Shown piece by piece: positions 25,640-37,797 of a stretch of DNA of 64,000 nucleotides. The stretch's first letter is position 1. Each line of letters opens with the position of its first letter. Origin of the DNA: Eleusine coracana subsp. coracana (taxonomy: Eukaryota; Streptophyta; Magnoliopsida; Poales; Poaceae); contig CM064420.1 of assembly GCA_032690845.1 (NCBI GenBank), forward strand, positions 61,802,707 through 61,866,706. The letters run 5' to 3'. Position numbers and translations under genes: made by a program. The notes beneath the pieces were generated by a model. That model saw only the letters and a program-made list of their open reading frames with translations. It did no database searches and had not been told where the DNA came from.

Positions 25640-25934
25640 CAATTCATCGCTCCCCACCGGCAACCAGGTCTCTCACCCCAATCCGGACTCCGCCTTCTTT
25701 GCCGGCGCAGCACCAACCCCTTTCTTCCATCTCTCGCCCATCTTCGCTCCTCTCCTCGGTTGGCGCGGCGCGGGGATTCATTCGGGCTCGGAGGTCCAAT
25801 TAATCATCCTGTGCTTGTGGTAAGCAGTACCTTGCTTGTCAACATTGTTCTTGAGGCCGCTATTTCCCAATTTTTTCCCGAGAGTTTAACTGAACCCTAA
25901 TGCCCCTCTGTTAGGTTCGCGCTGCGCAGGCGAG

Positions 25935-28064
25935 ATGTTTCCCTGCCATAGGGTGACTACGGCGAACGCGCGGCCGTTTGGTATTCCTGCCGTGAGCCGC
26001 TATGGTTCCTCTGCTCGGCCGTCTTTCCTTGCTAGGCCGGCGTTTGTGAGCCTGCGAGGTCCTGCATTTCTCCCCGAGAAGAAATCCTTAGCTTTGAGAG
26101 GTACTACTTCATTTTCTTCATTATGGTATCATTGTACTTTTATGAATAAATGTGGAAGTTTATGGCACCTTGTTTTAGTTCTTGAGTGCTATCGTGATAG
26201 TTGATAGGGGGTTTGCTTTCCTATACAAATGTGATTGGATTACAAATGTGACCTGGGTTAATGTCTGTAGTATTCTAGTAGGCTATTTGACAGCAGTTGG
26301 TTGAAGTATCATTGCGCTTATTGTTACCTCTGAGGCTCAAACTGCATCAGCAAGATCATTGCATCTTATTAAAACATGCTTGAGCATAGAATGACTAGCC
26401 TTACATAGCACAACAACCTTTGAGAGATAGTTAATAGGGGGTTTGCTTTCCTATACAAATGTGACCTGGGTTAATGTCTGTAGTATTCTAGTAGGCTATT
26501 TGACAGCACTTGGTTGAAGTATCATTGCGCTTATTGTTGCCTCTGAGGCTCAAACTGCATCAGCAAGATCATTGCCTCTTCTTAAAACATGCTTGAGAAT
26601 AGAGTGACTAGCCTTACATAGCACAGCAACGTTTGAGAGATAGATTTCATTCTCTTTATTCATTTAGACTAAAGCATCAGTATCTGTTTTTTTCTTTCAC
26701 AAAAAAGAAACATTGGAAATTACATTATCAAATTGGTAAGTTAATTTCAAGTTCCTCCCTGCTTCCCTGGAAGAACAAGGATTGATTGATTCTTTGAGAT
26801 ATGCAGAAAGAAGTTGATAGGATGGAGAGGGAACATATGCAATGCTTTTCTGTTAACTTTTAAGATCCAAATTGTCTGATAACCTGGATTATTGTTTTTT
26901 TTAAAGACGAGAGGAATTTAGAATCCCGATATGTGAAATATGGTACTGGCTGTAACATTTTGTTATTGTTCAGCTTGCAATTGATGATAGTATGGTAGTG
27001 GCATTTTTTTTTATCCATGATGTCATTGCTATCCTCTTAGAAGTAACACTGATTATGTATTTTAGTCCAGAAGAGTTAAGATTGATATTGTGCTGAAGGC
27101 AATTGTGTACACATGGATGAAATCTGGTCTGTAGGTGCTCTCATATGGAAAATTATTATACAAAGTTACAAACCAATACTTCGTCTGGACTTGCTTGTCA
27201 GTGGAAATCCTACTTTTTAAGTTTCCAACTATCATTCTCATAGTGAACAACTTTCAAGTTACTGTTAGTTACTCATCTCTAAACCATATGTATCATTAGT
27301 TCATTACATGTCTGTATCTAAAAAGATGAATTATGTCAGACCATAAACCTTTAATATGCCAATTTTGATGTTTGACGTCACATTGACTCTACCCAATATC
27401 TAACAAATTTTCTTTTTTGCTTTCAGCTGGCACAGATATTCACTCTCATGTTATTTCTACGCCCTTCATGAAACATGATTCTATCAAGGGAATCAAGCCA
27501 TTGCTATCAGCGCGCAGCTTGCACCCAAGAACTCAAGTTACCTGTCAAGCATCTTTATCATCATTCAGCTATCCTGAGCTAGAATCTAAACCTAAATGGT
27601 GGTGGAGAACCCTAGCATGTGTTCCCTATCTTCTGCCACTGCACAACATGTGGTCAAATGCAGATGCCATCTACCAGCTTCATCCATACTTGCAAAGGTT
27701 TAATCTGCTTTATGCCTTCATTGATACGATGGCTCTGCTCCCAGGATGGCTTTTTCTAGTGATCTTCATGACCATATACTTCTTTGTTGTGAGGCGGAAG
27801 TGGTCGCCACACTTCTTGCGGTTTCACATCATATTGGCTATCCTGCTTGATACTGGCTCTCAAGCTCTGGCGACTGCGTGCAACTGGAATCCAAGCATCG
27901 TTTTTCAGGGTAAACCAATGGCGTATTTCTGGATGACAATGGCCTTCATTCAAATGTTCACAGTTATCGAGTGCATGAGGTGTGCGCTTGCAGGCGTGTA
28001 TGCGAATATTCCATTCATATCTCATGCTGCGTTCATCCATTCAGATCTTAATCTGTTCAGGTAG
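25935..28064 (+). CDS. TIC20: TIC20, chloroplast inner-envelope protein import component
   Basis: Two coding exons, 25935-26100 and 27427-28064, give 267 residues. A probable 5' UTR intron lies at 25820-25914. Tic20 is a four-helix membrane protein at the core of the inner-envelope translocon. Residues 1 to about 95 are basic and Ser/Ala-rich, as in a transit peptide. The conserved part starts KPKWWWRTLACVPYLLPLH and shows four hydrophobic segments: around ACVPYLLPLHNMW, LLPGWLFLVIFMTIYFFVV, HIILAILLDTGSQAL and WMTMAFIQMFTVIECM. It closes with CALAGVYANIPFISHAAF. Length and the WWWRTLAC and RCALAG blocks fit the TIC20-I/IV branch rather than the shorter TIC20-II/V. Assignment between I and IV is not certain. 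The coding intron is 1.3 kb and carries a tandem duplication. Confidence 0.93.
26196..26642 (+). repeat. Tandem duplication inside the TIC20 intron
   Basis: Two adjacent copies, 26196-26425 and 26426-26642, both begin GATAGTT(G/A)ATAGGGGGTTTG and end in TTTGAGAGATAG. They are nearly identical, differing by a short internal deletion in the second copy and a few substitutions. This points to a recent local duplication. Confidence 0.85.
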
Positions 28065-28962
28065 TTGATCTGTGCAAAGTGCATTTTTTAGGGTATAAGA
28101 GGAACCTAAGATGTTTGATAAGTAGGTGGTCTGGACCTGCCAATGCAGTAACTTTCAGGATATGCACTTCTATAATAGGAGAGTTAGCAATTTAGTGGAT
28201 CGTTGTACCTTCACTGCAGCATTTTTTTTTTTGACACCACCGCAGCATTGCTATCATTGTACTGGCGAGCACCCCTTTTGATGGGCTCAGACGTGGAGAA
28301 ATTTAAATGGATGAATGCACATGACAATCTCATCTATTTTGCTGTTTTTGTATAAAAGTTACTCCTTCTATTGTCGACATTAACTTTTTTCATTATTTTT
28401 GATCATTCATGTTATTCATATGATTTAAAAAATTATCATATATTTTTTCATGATTAGTTTTATTATTAGATAAATTTAAAATATAATTAATAATTTTACA
28501 TATTAAATATAATTTTTTAAATAAGACAAATGATCAAAGTTTATAAAAAAAGTCAATGATAACAACAATTTTAGAATGGAATATAACAATATTCAGTCTG
28601 TTTCGCGCTTGCACGGTGATTCCAGACGCTTTCTTGTGATGAAACAGGAACAATTTCATGTGTGCAACTTCTTGAGACGGTCCAAGCTTCCATAACGTGA
28701 ATGGTAAAATAATCACGGGCTCACTATTTGCGTTGTACATGGGTGAAAAGTGGCCGATTACAGTGCAATGTGACTCGGACATAAACGCTAACTTAATATT
28801 ACAAATCAGGTTTCTGTTGGCGTTTGCCGAAAAGTAAAGCCACGGGCGTTTCGCCCAGGAACTCTCTTTCTGCTATGGCCTACAATTCTATAGAAACATC
28901 TCCCTCAAAACGTATAGAAAATAAATTAGATCGACCGACGCTATATAACCACTTCTCTCATT
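28065..28962. other. 3' flanks of TIC20 and the URGT-like gene
   Basis: Two convergent genes end here. Apart from their 3' UTRs and the MITE listed separately, nothing is recognised. Confidence 0.5.
28361..28583. mobile_element. Stowaway-like MITE
   Basis: The ends CTCCTTCTATTGTCG and the complement of ACAATTTTAGAATGGAA form imperfect terminal inverted repeats next to TA dinucleotides on both sides. The interior is AT-rich and non-coding. This matches the Stowaway (Tc1/mariner-derived) style of grass MITEs. Confidence 0.55.
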
Positions 28963-31116
28963 TCAGACCTTCTGATCAAGCTCGGATTGGGATGACAGTA
29001 TCCCGAGCTTTTGAGTTTTCTCACTCACCGCTGAGTAAACCGGACGCTCTTTACCTCCTGGTTTTGATGACGCATTCCCATACCAAATCATGCCGATCAC
29101 AGCTAGAACCATGCCAAAGGCGACATGTAAATTGAGGCCCTCTTTTCCAAAGAAAAGGAAGCCCAAAGTCAACACGAGAATTGTCTTCATATGGCCTAAA
29201 ACTTGAAATGAGACGGCTGTGAATCTTCCAATGCATATGAATTGGCTTAGGTTGGTCCCAACAGCAATTATGCATGACAACACAATGAAGAACTGAAAGA
29301 AAACAAATTAGTCAAATGAGAATGTGGAGTAATATTGCATAACTTGATCAAGTGATCATTTCATCAATATCATTTGAAGAAGTACTTCAGAAAAAAATGT
29401 TATGATCCAAATCAATATACTGCAAGTTCAATTTCCTTGAACTGAATTACTTTTTTTTCAGAAGGATCCAACAAGGCATGAAATTAAACAGAATAGTTCC
29501 TTGACATAAAAGGACCTACTCAAAGAAACAAATTTTGCAAGTTCTGAGGATTGGTTGTTGAAAGGGCCATCCAAATGAGGAAATAGGAAATTTCTTATGG
29601 GAAGTATGGCCGACACTGAACCCCATGAATATACAATCAATACAAGATCAAAGTTGTCTCATATAATCAAGTAATACTCATATAATCAAGATTTAAGCTG
29701 CAAACTGAATCAGAGTAAGCATCTCATACCGTGACTATAGATGTATAGTTAAAAGTGTCAACTCTTTTGTTAGTCAGCCAGAAATCCACGAAAGGCCCCA
29801 GTATTAACAACGATGCTGCTTGACCTGGAGCAGTATGACCTAGAAGGTTGAATGAGCCAAGCGAGTACTTCCGTTGAAGATGATGAACATACTGCAGCAC
29901 AAAAGAGCAAATGAGTGAACTAACCAATAATACCTTAGGTTCTAACAAAAAGGTGAAAAAGGAACATATATACAAAACTAATTAAAATTGGCAAAGCAGA
30001 AAGCACAAAAAGTCGATTCTTCAGTTATTATTGAATTCTCTTTTGCATTTGGGTAGTTCATGCAGCAGTGAAGGATAGCAACGGATACTTTGCTGATCAC
30101 AATGAAATATCTTTCTTTTTGTTGGAATCACACGAGCTCTGAAAATCCTGTAGCTGAAAATCCCAACACATCCAGTGCTGTTGAAAGCTTGTTTTGAAAA
30201 GTGCTACATTTGATAACATACTACAGGTATAAAAAACAGAGTCAACTCAGGAGCTCACATTAGAAAGCATACAATATACCCAACAAAAGCACAAGTTGCA
30301 ATATCCACAAAATACTTTTTTCTCGAACATGCAGGAGAGCCATATATCATAATGTTAAGAAGAAAATCCACAAAATACTCACATGCTGCTGTAGTGCGGT
30401 GCTCCAAATTGCTACTATTGCAGCTAACAATCCTTGGGAGTTCACACTAACATCAGTCACAGTACAGACTGCAACACCTATTAGGACAAGCACTATACTG
30501 AGCTTTGTATCTCTTGAATAACGGACTTTGTCAAACAGGATTTCCAGAACGCACAACACTGGAATGATACATAACTTCGCGATCTGAAAAAGATAGACAC
30601 ACGGTTATCGACACACATCCCATTCCAAATTTACAGATGAAATAACAAAATTTCTGTCTTCACCTGGTAGAATCCAACAGAGTTCCACATCAAACTAACA
30701 TTCATCCCAACAATTGATAGGTTCGCGAAAACGACAAATTTTACTAGTTCTGGTAATGGTAAATAAGATGGCTGAATGTATCCCAGCCATTTCATTATTG
30801 CTGTCATCAATGTTGTGGTTGCAAAATGCAATCCCGTCAATGTTGTAGCTGCAAAAGAAAGAAAGAAAAACATTAGTACAACATATCTAGTTGATTTACT
30901 TCATAATGATAGTTTAATTCTAGATAGAAGTGATATAAGGCACTATTCAGTATTCAACAGGACAGAAGATTAAGGCGATGTCTTACCAAAACTAAAACCA
31001 TGTGTAGCCATTAAGGCCTTGTTGACCATGATGATTCCAACAGATGTTACAACATTGAACATCCATGCTCCAGCATCTAATGTTGCTTTTCTCTCCGCTT
31101 TGCTTCCTGGTGCCAT
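28963..31116 (-). CDS. Nucleotide-sugar transporter of the URGT type (UDP-rhamnose/UDP-galactose transporter-like)
   Basis: Five coding exons on the minus strand, 31116-30987, 30848-30664, 30583-30383, 29891-29730 and 29292-28963, encode 335 residues in consistent phase. The protein has the ten-helix drug/metabolite transporter fold. Diagnostic stretches are GIIMVNKALMATHGFSFATT, LTGLHFATTTLM, SLMWNSVGFYQIAKL, the GVAVCTVTDVSVN loop, GPFVDFWLTNK and the late block CIGRFTAVSFQVLGHMKT. These fit the plant NST-KT/URGT group, which moves UDP-rhamnose and UDP-galactose into the Golgi for cell-wall polysaccharides. The substrate is inferred. The C-terminal tail of about 40 residues is hydrophilic and cytosolic. 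A non-coding 5' exon appears to end at 31522 with a CAG/GTATG donor, giving a 5' UTR intron before the ATG exon. Confidence 0.92.
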
Positions 31117-31854
31117 ACTTTCTGGACATGTAGGGTCTAATCCAATTTCCTCAGTATTCGATCACAATACCTACGTTCAGCACAAACTGCAGTTGAGATT
31201 ATTTTGATAATCACATAATCGATACACACACGCATAAACAAATAAGTGACATCTGTACACCAGAAAAAAAAAATACGACACCCCATTTTGTGTCGTATGA
31301 TTTACACTTCTAAGAAATCGTTCGATATGAAATGGAATTTTAAACGGACGAACTCAAAGACACACATACACAACTTGATGTGAGTATATGATGAACACAG
31401 TATTGGATATGGGTGTATAATATGTATATAACTGGCCAGATCCGAATACGTATAGCTCACACCAGGGTTTGGGGGTGCTTAATTTCACACAGCAGGAAGG
31501 GAAAAGAAGGGGCGGGCATACCTGATGAGTGCTCGTCGCCGGCAAAGGGTGTCGCGGCTCGTCGAGTAGTGGCCGCTAGGAAAGAAAGAGTTGAGCGTCG
31601 AGGAGTGCGCGGTGGAGAGAGGGCTTGGTCGCCGGGGGGAACCGACGAGCAAGAGCGGCGGTGAGCCGATGAGATGTGCCGGCACTGGATCGGGGACGGA
31701 GGAGGGAAGCCGACTGGAGAGATACGAGAGAAAATTCACCGTAAGGGTGTTTAGATGAGAGAGGGGCAATACGGTCATTTTGCATACCAGAAAATAGAAA
31801 AGAAAAGAAAAATGATTTAAATAGCCAAAACCTCTATGAGCGCAGCTTTGTACG
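31117..31854 (-). other. 5' UTR and promoter region of the URGT-like gene
   Basis: The donor at 31521/31520 (minus strand) marks the end of a probable non-coding first exon occupying roughly 31522-31710. The GC-rich stretch 31500-31720 fits a grass 5' leader. Open frames here are not supported as genes. Confidence 0.45.
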
Positions 31855-32608
31855 GGAACAGTAAAACTGGGGTTTTTCTTTTTTTGAAAAAAAGGCATGG
31901 CTTTCAATTAAACCGTGCCTCCACGCATATCGCCGGAGACCAAATCAGATACAAAGTCAGGGACTTGGTTCATGAACACACCTGAACCCGAATGCACAAC
32001 ATTCGCCCCATACCTAGCTAGACAATCTGCCACTTTGTTACATGATCTTGAACGTGCTTGAATGACACACTCATCAAAACATTCGCTAATGAACCTTCTG
32101 AGTTGCCTGAACAGACACCCGTCCACACTTCTGTCCCTGTCAGCTGTTGTTAGAGCCCTCTGTAGCACTGTTGCATCAGTTTCTAGTATTACTCGGTTTA
32201 TTCCCAGCTCCGCTATCCGGTGTAAACTCCTCTCCACCGCTAGCGCCTCAGCCTGTAATGCAGTAGCCACTCGCTCCAACTTTCCACACCCCCCTTCTAG
32301 TAACGCACCCGAGTTGTCTCGCACCACAAAGCCCCGGCCGCCCCTCTGTGTTGCTGCTACAAAAGATGCATCAATATTGACTTTGTATCTGCCTTCCGGT
32401 GGGGGTTCCCACCTTGCTGCATGTTGCACCGCTCTATTTTCTCCTTTCTTCTGCAGTTTGGTGAATTCCTGCACATAGTATGCCACCATCGAACAGATTT
32501 CCTGCCCTGAAGCTCTTCTTTTGCCAGCGTTTACCTTGTTACTTGCTGACCACCGCCACAACAGGACCCAAGTTTGCAGTTGGGTTCCCTAGGAACAGTG
32601 AAACTGGG
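31855..32608 (-). mobile_element. 5'-truncated LINE insertion with 17-bp target-site duplication
   Basis: GGAACAGTAAAACTGGG at 31855-31871 and GGAACAGTGAAACTGGG at 32592-32608 are direct repeats with one difference, flanking about 720 bases of LINE 3' end in minus orientation. The element finishes (minus strand) with TTGAAAGCCATGCC followed by T- and A-rich tail sequence. The insertion therefore looks like a standard target-primed retrotransposition event with severe 5' truncation. It sits about 150 bases upstream of the presumed first exon of the URGT-like gene. Confidence 0.8.
31908..32561 (-). pseudogene. RNase H-like C-terminal domain of a LINE ORF2
   Basis: An uninterrupted frame of 217 residues with the RNase H-like fold found at the end of plant LINE polyproteins. 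Acidic catalytic-type positions appear in VNIDASF, LQAEALAVERSL, ILETDATVLQRAL and the late NKVADCLARYG block. Upstream in the same frame lies QLQTWVLLWRWSASNKV, typical of the linker after the zinc-finger region. It lacks reverse transcriptase and endonuclease because the insertion is truncated. The frame start is arbitrary, since it continues into the truncation point. Confidence 0.8.
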
Positions 32609-35600
32609 TTGTGGCTAGCTTATCTGTGTGTGTCAATCCGTGTGTCCCTTCATGTGATAATTCGGTCACCCTCTTCAATAGCTGGCCCACTAATTTTTCT
32701 ATTCCAATGCCCAACCGTCTTACTCTTACCGTTGCTAGAACTAAAAAAAATAGATAAGTTTCAAAAAAATATAATAAAAAAAGAATCAAGAAAAATGGTG
32801 TTAAATTCTTTAACAGACGTGAGTGATCAAGTACTAATGAAAGAAAAAAAAACACATCTCATTCATCAAGAATAAAAGATTTGAAAAAAATATAGTCACC
32901 AGGTCCAATTCAATGTTGAGAAAAGAAGATGACTCTTCTCACACTTGGTCATGAGAAGAGGTCTCACACCTGCTCGTATCCTCGCCATGGCTACATCAAG
33001 CAAGAAAGGAACTCAGATTATAAAGGTCTGACCTCCAGTCTCATCGTCAAGAAGCAAACGAACGTCAATATATCTGGAGAAAATTAACGCTCAGTATGAT
33101 CATTGTAGTAGATAGTATGATTTTACTGAGCATGAAAAGAAAGCAGCGTTTACAAAACTGGTGAATACTAGCAGTTAATTTGGTTAATCGGAAAACCAGC
33201 TTGGTTTAGTTATTGGAAGAAAACTGAGCCTATATACCATAGCAAAATAGTTAAACGGTCGGTTTTTACCTGGTTCAAAAACCAGTTCAATCCCGGTTTT
33301 ATAAACCCTAGAAAAGAGATGTAGGGGACAATTCATTTTATCAAAATAAGGAACATGAACCATGGATCTAGAAAAGTCGTGGTTTAGACTACACCATATT
33401 TGATTATGTGCAAAAATTGTTTAAAAAAATAGTTGTATTCTTTTTCTTGAAGAAAATTTAATTTTAATTTAAAATATGAGGAAACCAATTTATCAGAAAA
33501 ACTTGTTTTAAGTACAACAAACTTTACAGTACATGCATGCTTTGTGGCGTTGAAGGTTTGTCCACGCCATGGCTTAACCTTTCTTTAACAGTAAATATCA
33601 GTGTTCCAATTCAGAAGTAAAAGACCAAGAAAAGTATGGTACCACAAATATTTTTTTTGTGGCATGGAAGCATCTAAACAGTGGCCAATTACCGTGATGT
33701 TGTCCAAGATTTGTTGTTAGAGTGACATAATTGACCATTAGTTTAGTAATGGGTCATATCTTCTATATTGATTTATTTTATCATTACTTTTCATAGCTGT
33801 AAATTTTAAATATATATCATACATAAGATTTATTAAAATTAGATTTAGGGGTTATAATATATATAGAGGAGAGACTCAATAGATGGGAGCGGTAGGTAGC
33901 TAAGAATATTTTGTCAGACTATATGGTTTTCAATTTCAATGAAAATGGCAGTCCGAACCAGCGTTTCAAAAATCGCTATAGTGGCGATTTTCGTTTTCGC
34001 CAAAAACCGATCGATAAACCAGAGAAATCGTCCGGTTTTTATTTTTGCTACAGTACACAGGTAAGGTTTTTTTGATAAACCGGCCGTCCGGTGAAACCAG
34101 ACCGGACTGGTTTTGCCGAAAACCGCGAAAACCAGCCGGTTTTGACCGGTTTTTGAAACCCTGGTCTGACCTCTGCTTTGAAATCAACCTGGTCTTGTGG
34201 AGTGCTGGCCGTGCACATCATGCTTGTGGAGGAGTGATTTTTTTACGGTGACTGAAGTGTACTAATCCAATAGGACATCGTTTGGCGAAGGGAACATCTG
34301 TGCTAGCACATTCCAGGTACGCCATGGTGGCTCCACGCACATAGATGATAGGGAATTGGGGGTGGTGCAAGACATACAGGAACGACCGTTATTAGGGCGA
34401 CAGTATAGACATGGTTGTTGCATCTGATTTTTCTGTATTAATGAAGATGTATTGCATTAACGGCTCATATCCGTCATCGAGCTCTGGAATTGCTTCACGC
34501 CTTTGAGATAGATTGAAAGGGAAGAAGAACTGCGCCTGGTGAAAGAGTGGAGGATCTTTCATGATTTTGTAAATCTTTATGCGAGGTTTTGTGTGAAAAT
34601 ACGTTTGCTGAGTGGTGGGAGCAAGGCAAATCGCTGGATGGTGATCCAATGGACTCAGGTTGTTGATTGCACCATTGCAGGGAATTGTCCTTTTGCACAG
34701 AATATAAAGCAAGGTACGGCTGACAAGGTAAGTTATCACCATAGTCCATAGTTCAGATGAATATTATAGTTTGTTAGAATTATGATCTGTGGTAAAAACA
34801 ACAAAAGAAATCAGAAATGAAAATCCACAGAATTTAGATATGAATACCATGGTTTTGAATTAATTTTAAAATTATGGGAATGTTTTCACTGGTTTTGACC
34901 CAAATCAAAACCATTTGATATGAATCAGTTGGCTGCCAATGATCAGTGGGTAGTTAACCGACATTCTACAGTGTCGGTTCCCTCTGTGCCAGATAAAGCT
35001 ATAAAAGGAGAACTTCAGTTGCTTGAAAGGCAAGGAAAATTCCTATGATCTCCTTCTAAAGTTTGATCAATTTCTCCACCTAAAGCGCAGGGAAGAACCA
35101 GAACACAACCATCATGTTGCTTTGATGGATTTAAGACCCTAAATGATGATACTGTGATTTAAATGGAAGCTAGTGATCCTGTAAGTTATACTAACATAGT
35201 TAAGTATGAATTAGTATAGTAAGTAAAATAATTTCAGTCATAGGTTGTGGAAATGGTCAATGATAAGTAGGGCTGGTGCTCCGAAGAAAGCATCTCACTT
35301 GGCGAACAATGGAGGAGCACGTAATTAAGTAGTTATCGGTTGCATAGTCATAATTCACAAGGCGAGTATAACATAGGGGAGATGAGAAAGAGGGAGAAGA
35401 TAGGAGTGTTCATATGAATATATGATTAAATGCAATTTGAATCTAGCGTCCAAGAATATATGTTGAGGAGAACGAAGATGGACAATGTCGCAATAAGTCA
35501 ATAGCACTCGGTCATGAACAAGGACACCCCGCGATCTAAGGAAAAATCAGCATCATAGATCATGAATTTTCTAATCATGAGTAGTCTTTTCCCGTGGAAA

Positions 35601-37797
35601 AATGTAACAATATTAATTTGGTAACATGACAATCTTAATTCATCAATAGCACGGAACATGTTTGGACGAGTCCTTTGCACTTGCAAAATCACACCAAACT
35701 CGAGTATCATGTAGCTTATGTGCGTTGCACTACAACCACCGTACCGGTTGAACGCTCATCCGCTAGCATGTCATGCCCGTGATCGAGTGAGAAAATGCGT
35801 GCTCGCTAGTCACTACACCCACTCCCAAGGCTGAAACACCCACTCCCAAGGCCGGTGGTTTGGTGACGAGGTCACTTCGCGTGCCCCACACCTCCGCTAC
35901 TGCCGAAGTGTGTATGTGCCTATATGGAGATGTTACATCACACCTGTCAAGTTGACGCTCTTTAAAGGGCTTTGTACGCACATTACTATCACAATCCATG
36001 TATCGTCCAATAAAAATTGCACGCATGGATGAATATCCTACTGTCCATTTTTGTGCTCGCAAGATATACCTTAAGATTGTTTAAGTACTAAGAGATACAT
36101 GGGACATCGAGGACTCTCTATGGAGCTTTGGGTACACAAGAACTAAAATTTCTCTTGAGTCTTTTTTTTTTTTTGAAAATAATTTCGCTCGAGTCTTGAG
36201 TAAGGTTCACGTATGCTGATCAACCTAACTCGTGGAGAGAATGTTCAATATTGCCACGCACATTACTCCTATGCTAGGACGACGATTTATGAACTATGAA
36301 TTCCCCTACTTTTTTTTTTGACAGTGCAGCTGACTGGTGCCATATAAACAGTTCAGTGATTTGGCCTCCAACCTCAAAAGGCTGACGACGGCGCCTGTTT
36401 ACCGACCGACCAGTCTTCATCACCCCCCTCCTAACGCCCGCAAGGTGCCATACTTACTGAAAACAAAAGACAAGCTAATAGGATAAGTGATTGCTAGGCT
36501 TAGAAAAATTGCATATAATTTTTTTTCCTTGAAACGAATGAGGGGCGCATGAACTCGTGTGTCATGTTGCTTCTCTCATCGTTCCTGACGTTCTGCTCTG
36601 TGCGTGTCCAACAATCCGCTTGCAAGTTTCGTTCGACGAATAAATTGCTCACAAGTCCAAAGTGTACGGCAGCCATGTCAGGAGATGAAGAGGACACTTC
36701 TTTGCAGTGGGGCTGTGAGGTGGTAGTGGTACAGAAGAACTCAACAGCTCATCTGCTTCAGCTTTGAGGTCTTTCCGACAACATGTTTGAACCACCATTC
36801 CACCAGGCTTTCCCTTCTTCGCCGACTCCTCCCCCTTCCCTCCCCGCGAAAGCACTATTCATTCTGCACCCTTCACGATTTCCTCCTCCACAGCTCCAAA
36901 CCCTGCAAGGCACCGACTACCTCCACACTCGCCTGCCGCTTCTGTCGTTTCTTCCTGCTCGGCCCCCTCCTCGCTCATCTCTTCACTGAAGAGGCTGAAG
37001 AACTCTGCGGCCTGTTCAAGTAGGTACGGTAAATGTTATCACTTTTCACCGCAATGGCCTGCCGCGTGACGGCTACCTCGTTCTCTTTCAGTTTTGAATT
37101 TCTGGGATATTATTCGTTTAGAGTGAATGTGTTTTGCTTCAGTTTTGCACCCAGCTCAATATAGTCAGTGTGTGCTCGGAAAGTTCACTTGGCAAATCTA
37201 AGATTTAAGTATTTTATTAGGTTTGTCATGTTCATACATAAGTCATAAAAACTTGCATGTAAAAGTTAGCTGAGCATGATACAGTGGTCCTGCTAATTTC
37301 AAGTATCCATGTTATTATTGATTTATTACGTTTGGAATGAACAATTCAATGTTCTTAAGTTATCAGTTAAAAAGTAACGTTTTTTTTTCTTCTTCGGAAT
37401 GAGACGCACCAACTGATACAATGGTTGCTTCAGAACCGACACATTTATCCTTCATAAAAGCATGGTTGATGGAACGAAAAAACAGATTAAAGAGTAGTTA
37501 TCTTCAGACTTCAGCTCTGTTTGGTAAAACGTGATAACCAAACTAGTGCAGTTGTTGGGCTTGCAAATAATCAAGAGTGTCATGAGAACTTGATTGGCTT
37601 GGCCATAACAATTCTGACAGAGGTTGTTAGTGTAAATTCTTTGTTTATGTTTACCTTTTATATTATATGCATACATTCTGAACTGAATCCCCTCATTGGC
37701 CAGATTGAACTAAATCTGCTGCGTCCAGGAAAAAGTTGTTGGTGATTATTTTCAGGAGAAGAATTAAGGAGTTACAGTAAGCATCGTCAGGGGAACA
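32609..37797. other. 5.2-kb intergenic region
   Basis: No protein-coding gene is recognised. The DNA is AT-rich to about 36350 and holds one clear MITE. Phrases such as GGTTCAAAAACCAG at 33280-33310 suggest another, more degraded copy of that family. From about 36680 to 37019 a C-rich leader ends at a possible GTAGGT donor. With a TTTTCAG acceptor at about 37755, this could be the non-coding first exon and 5' UTR intron of the FPP gene. Confidence 0.45.
33959..34163. mobile_element. hAT-like MITE
   Basis: The terminal inverted repeats are CAGCGTTTCAAAAA and, from the other end, CAGGGTTTCAAAAA. They are flanked by imperfect 8-base duplications, GTCCGAAC (33951-33958) and GTCTGACC (34164-34171). 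The interior consists of CCGGTTTT-type repeats and can fold on itself. An 8-base duplication and CAGGG ends fit a hAT-derived non-autonomous element. Confidence 0.65.
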
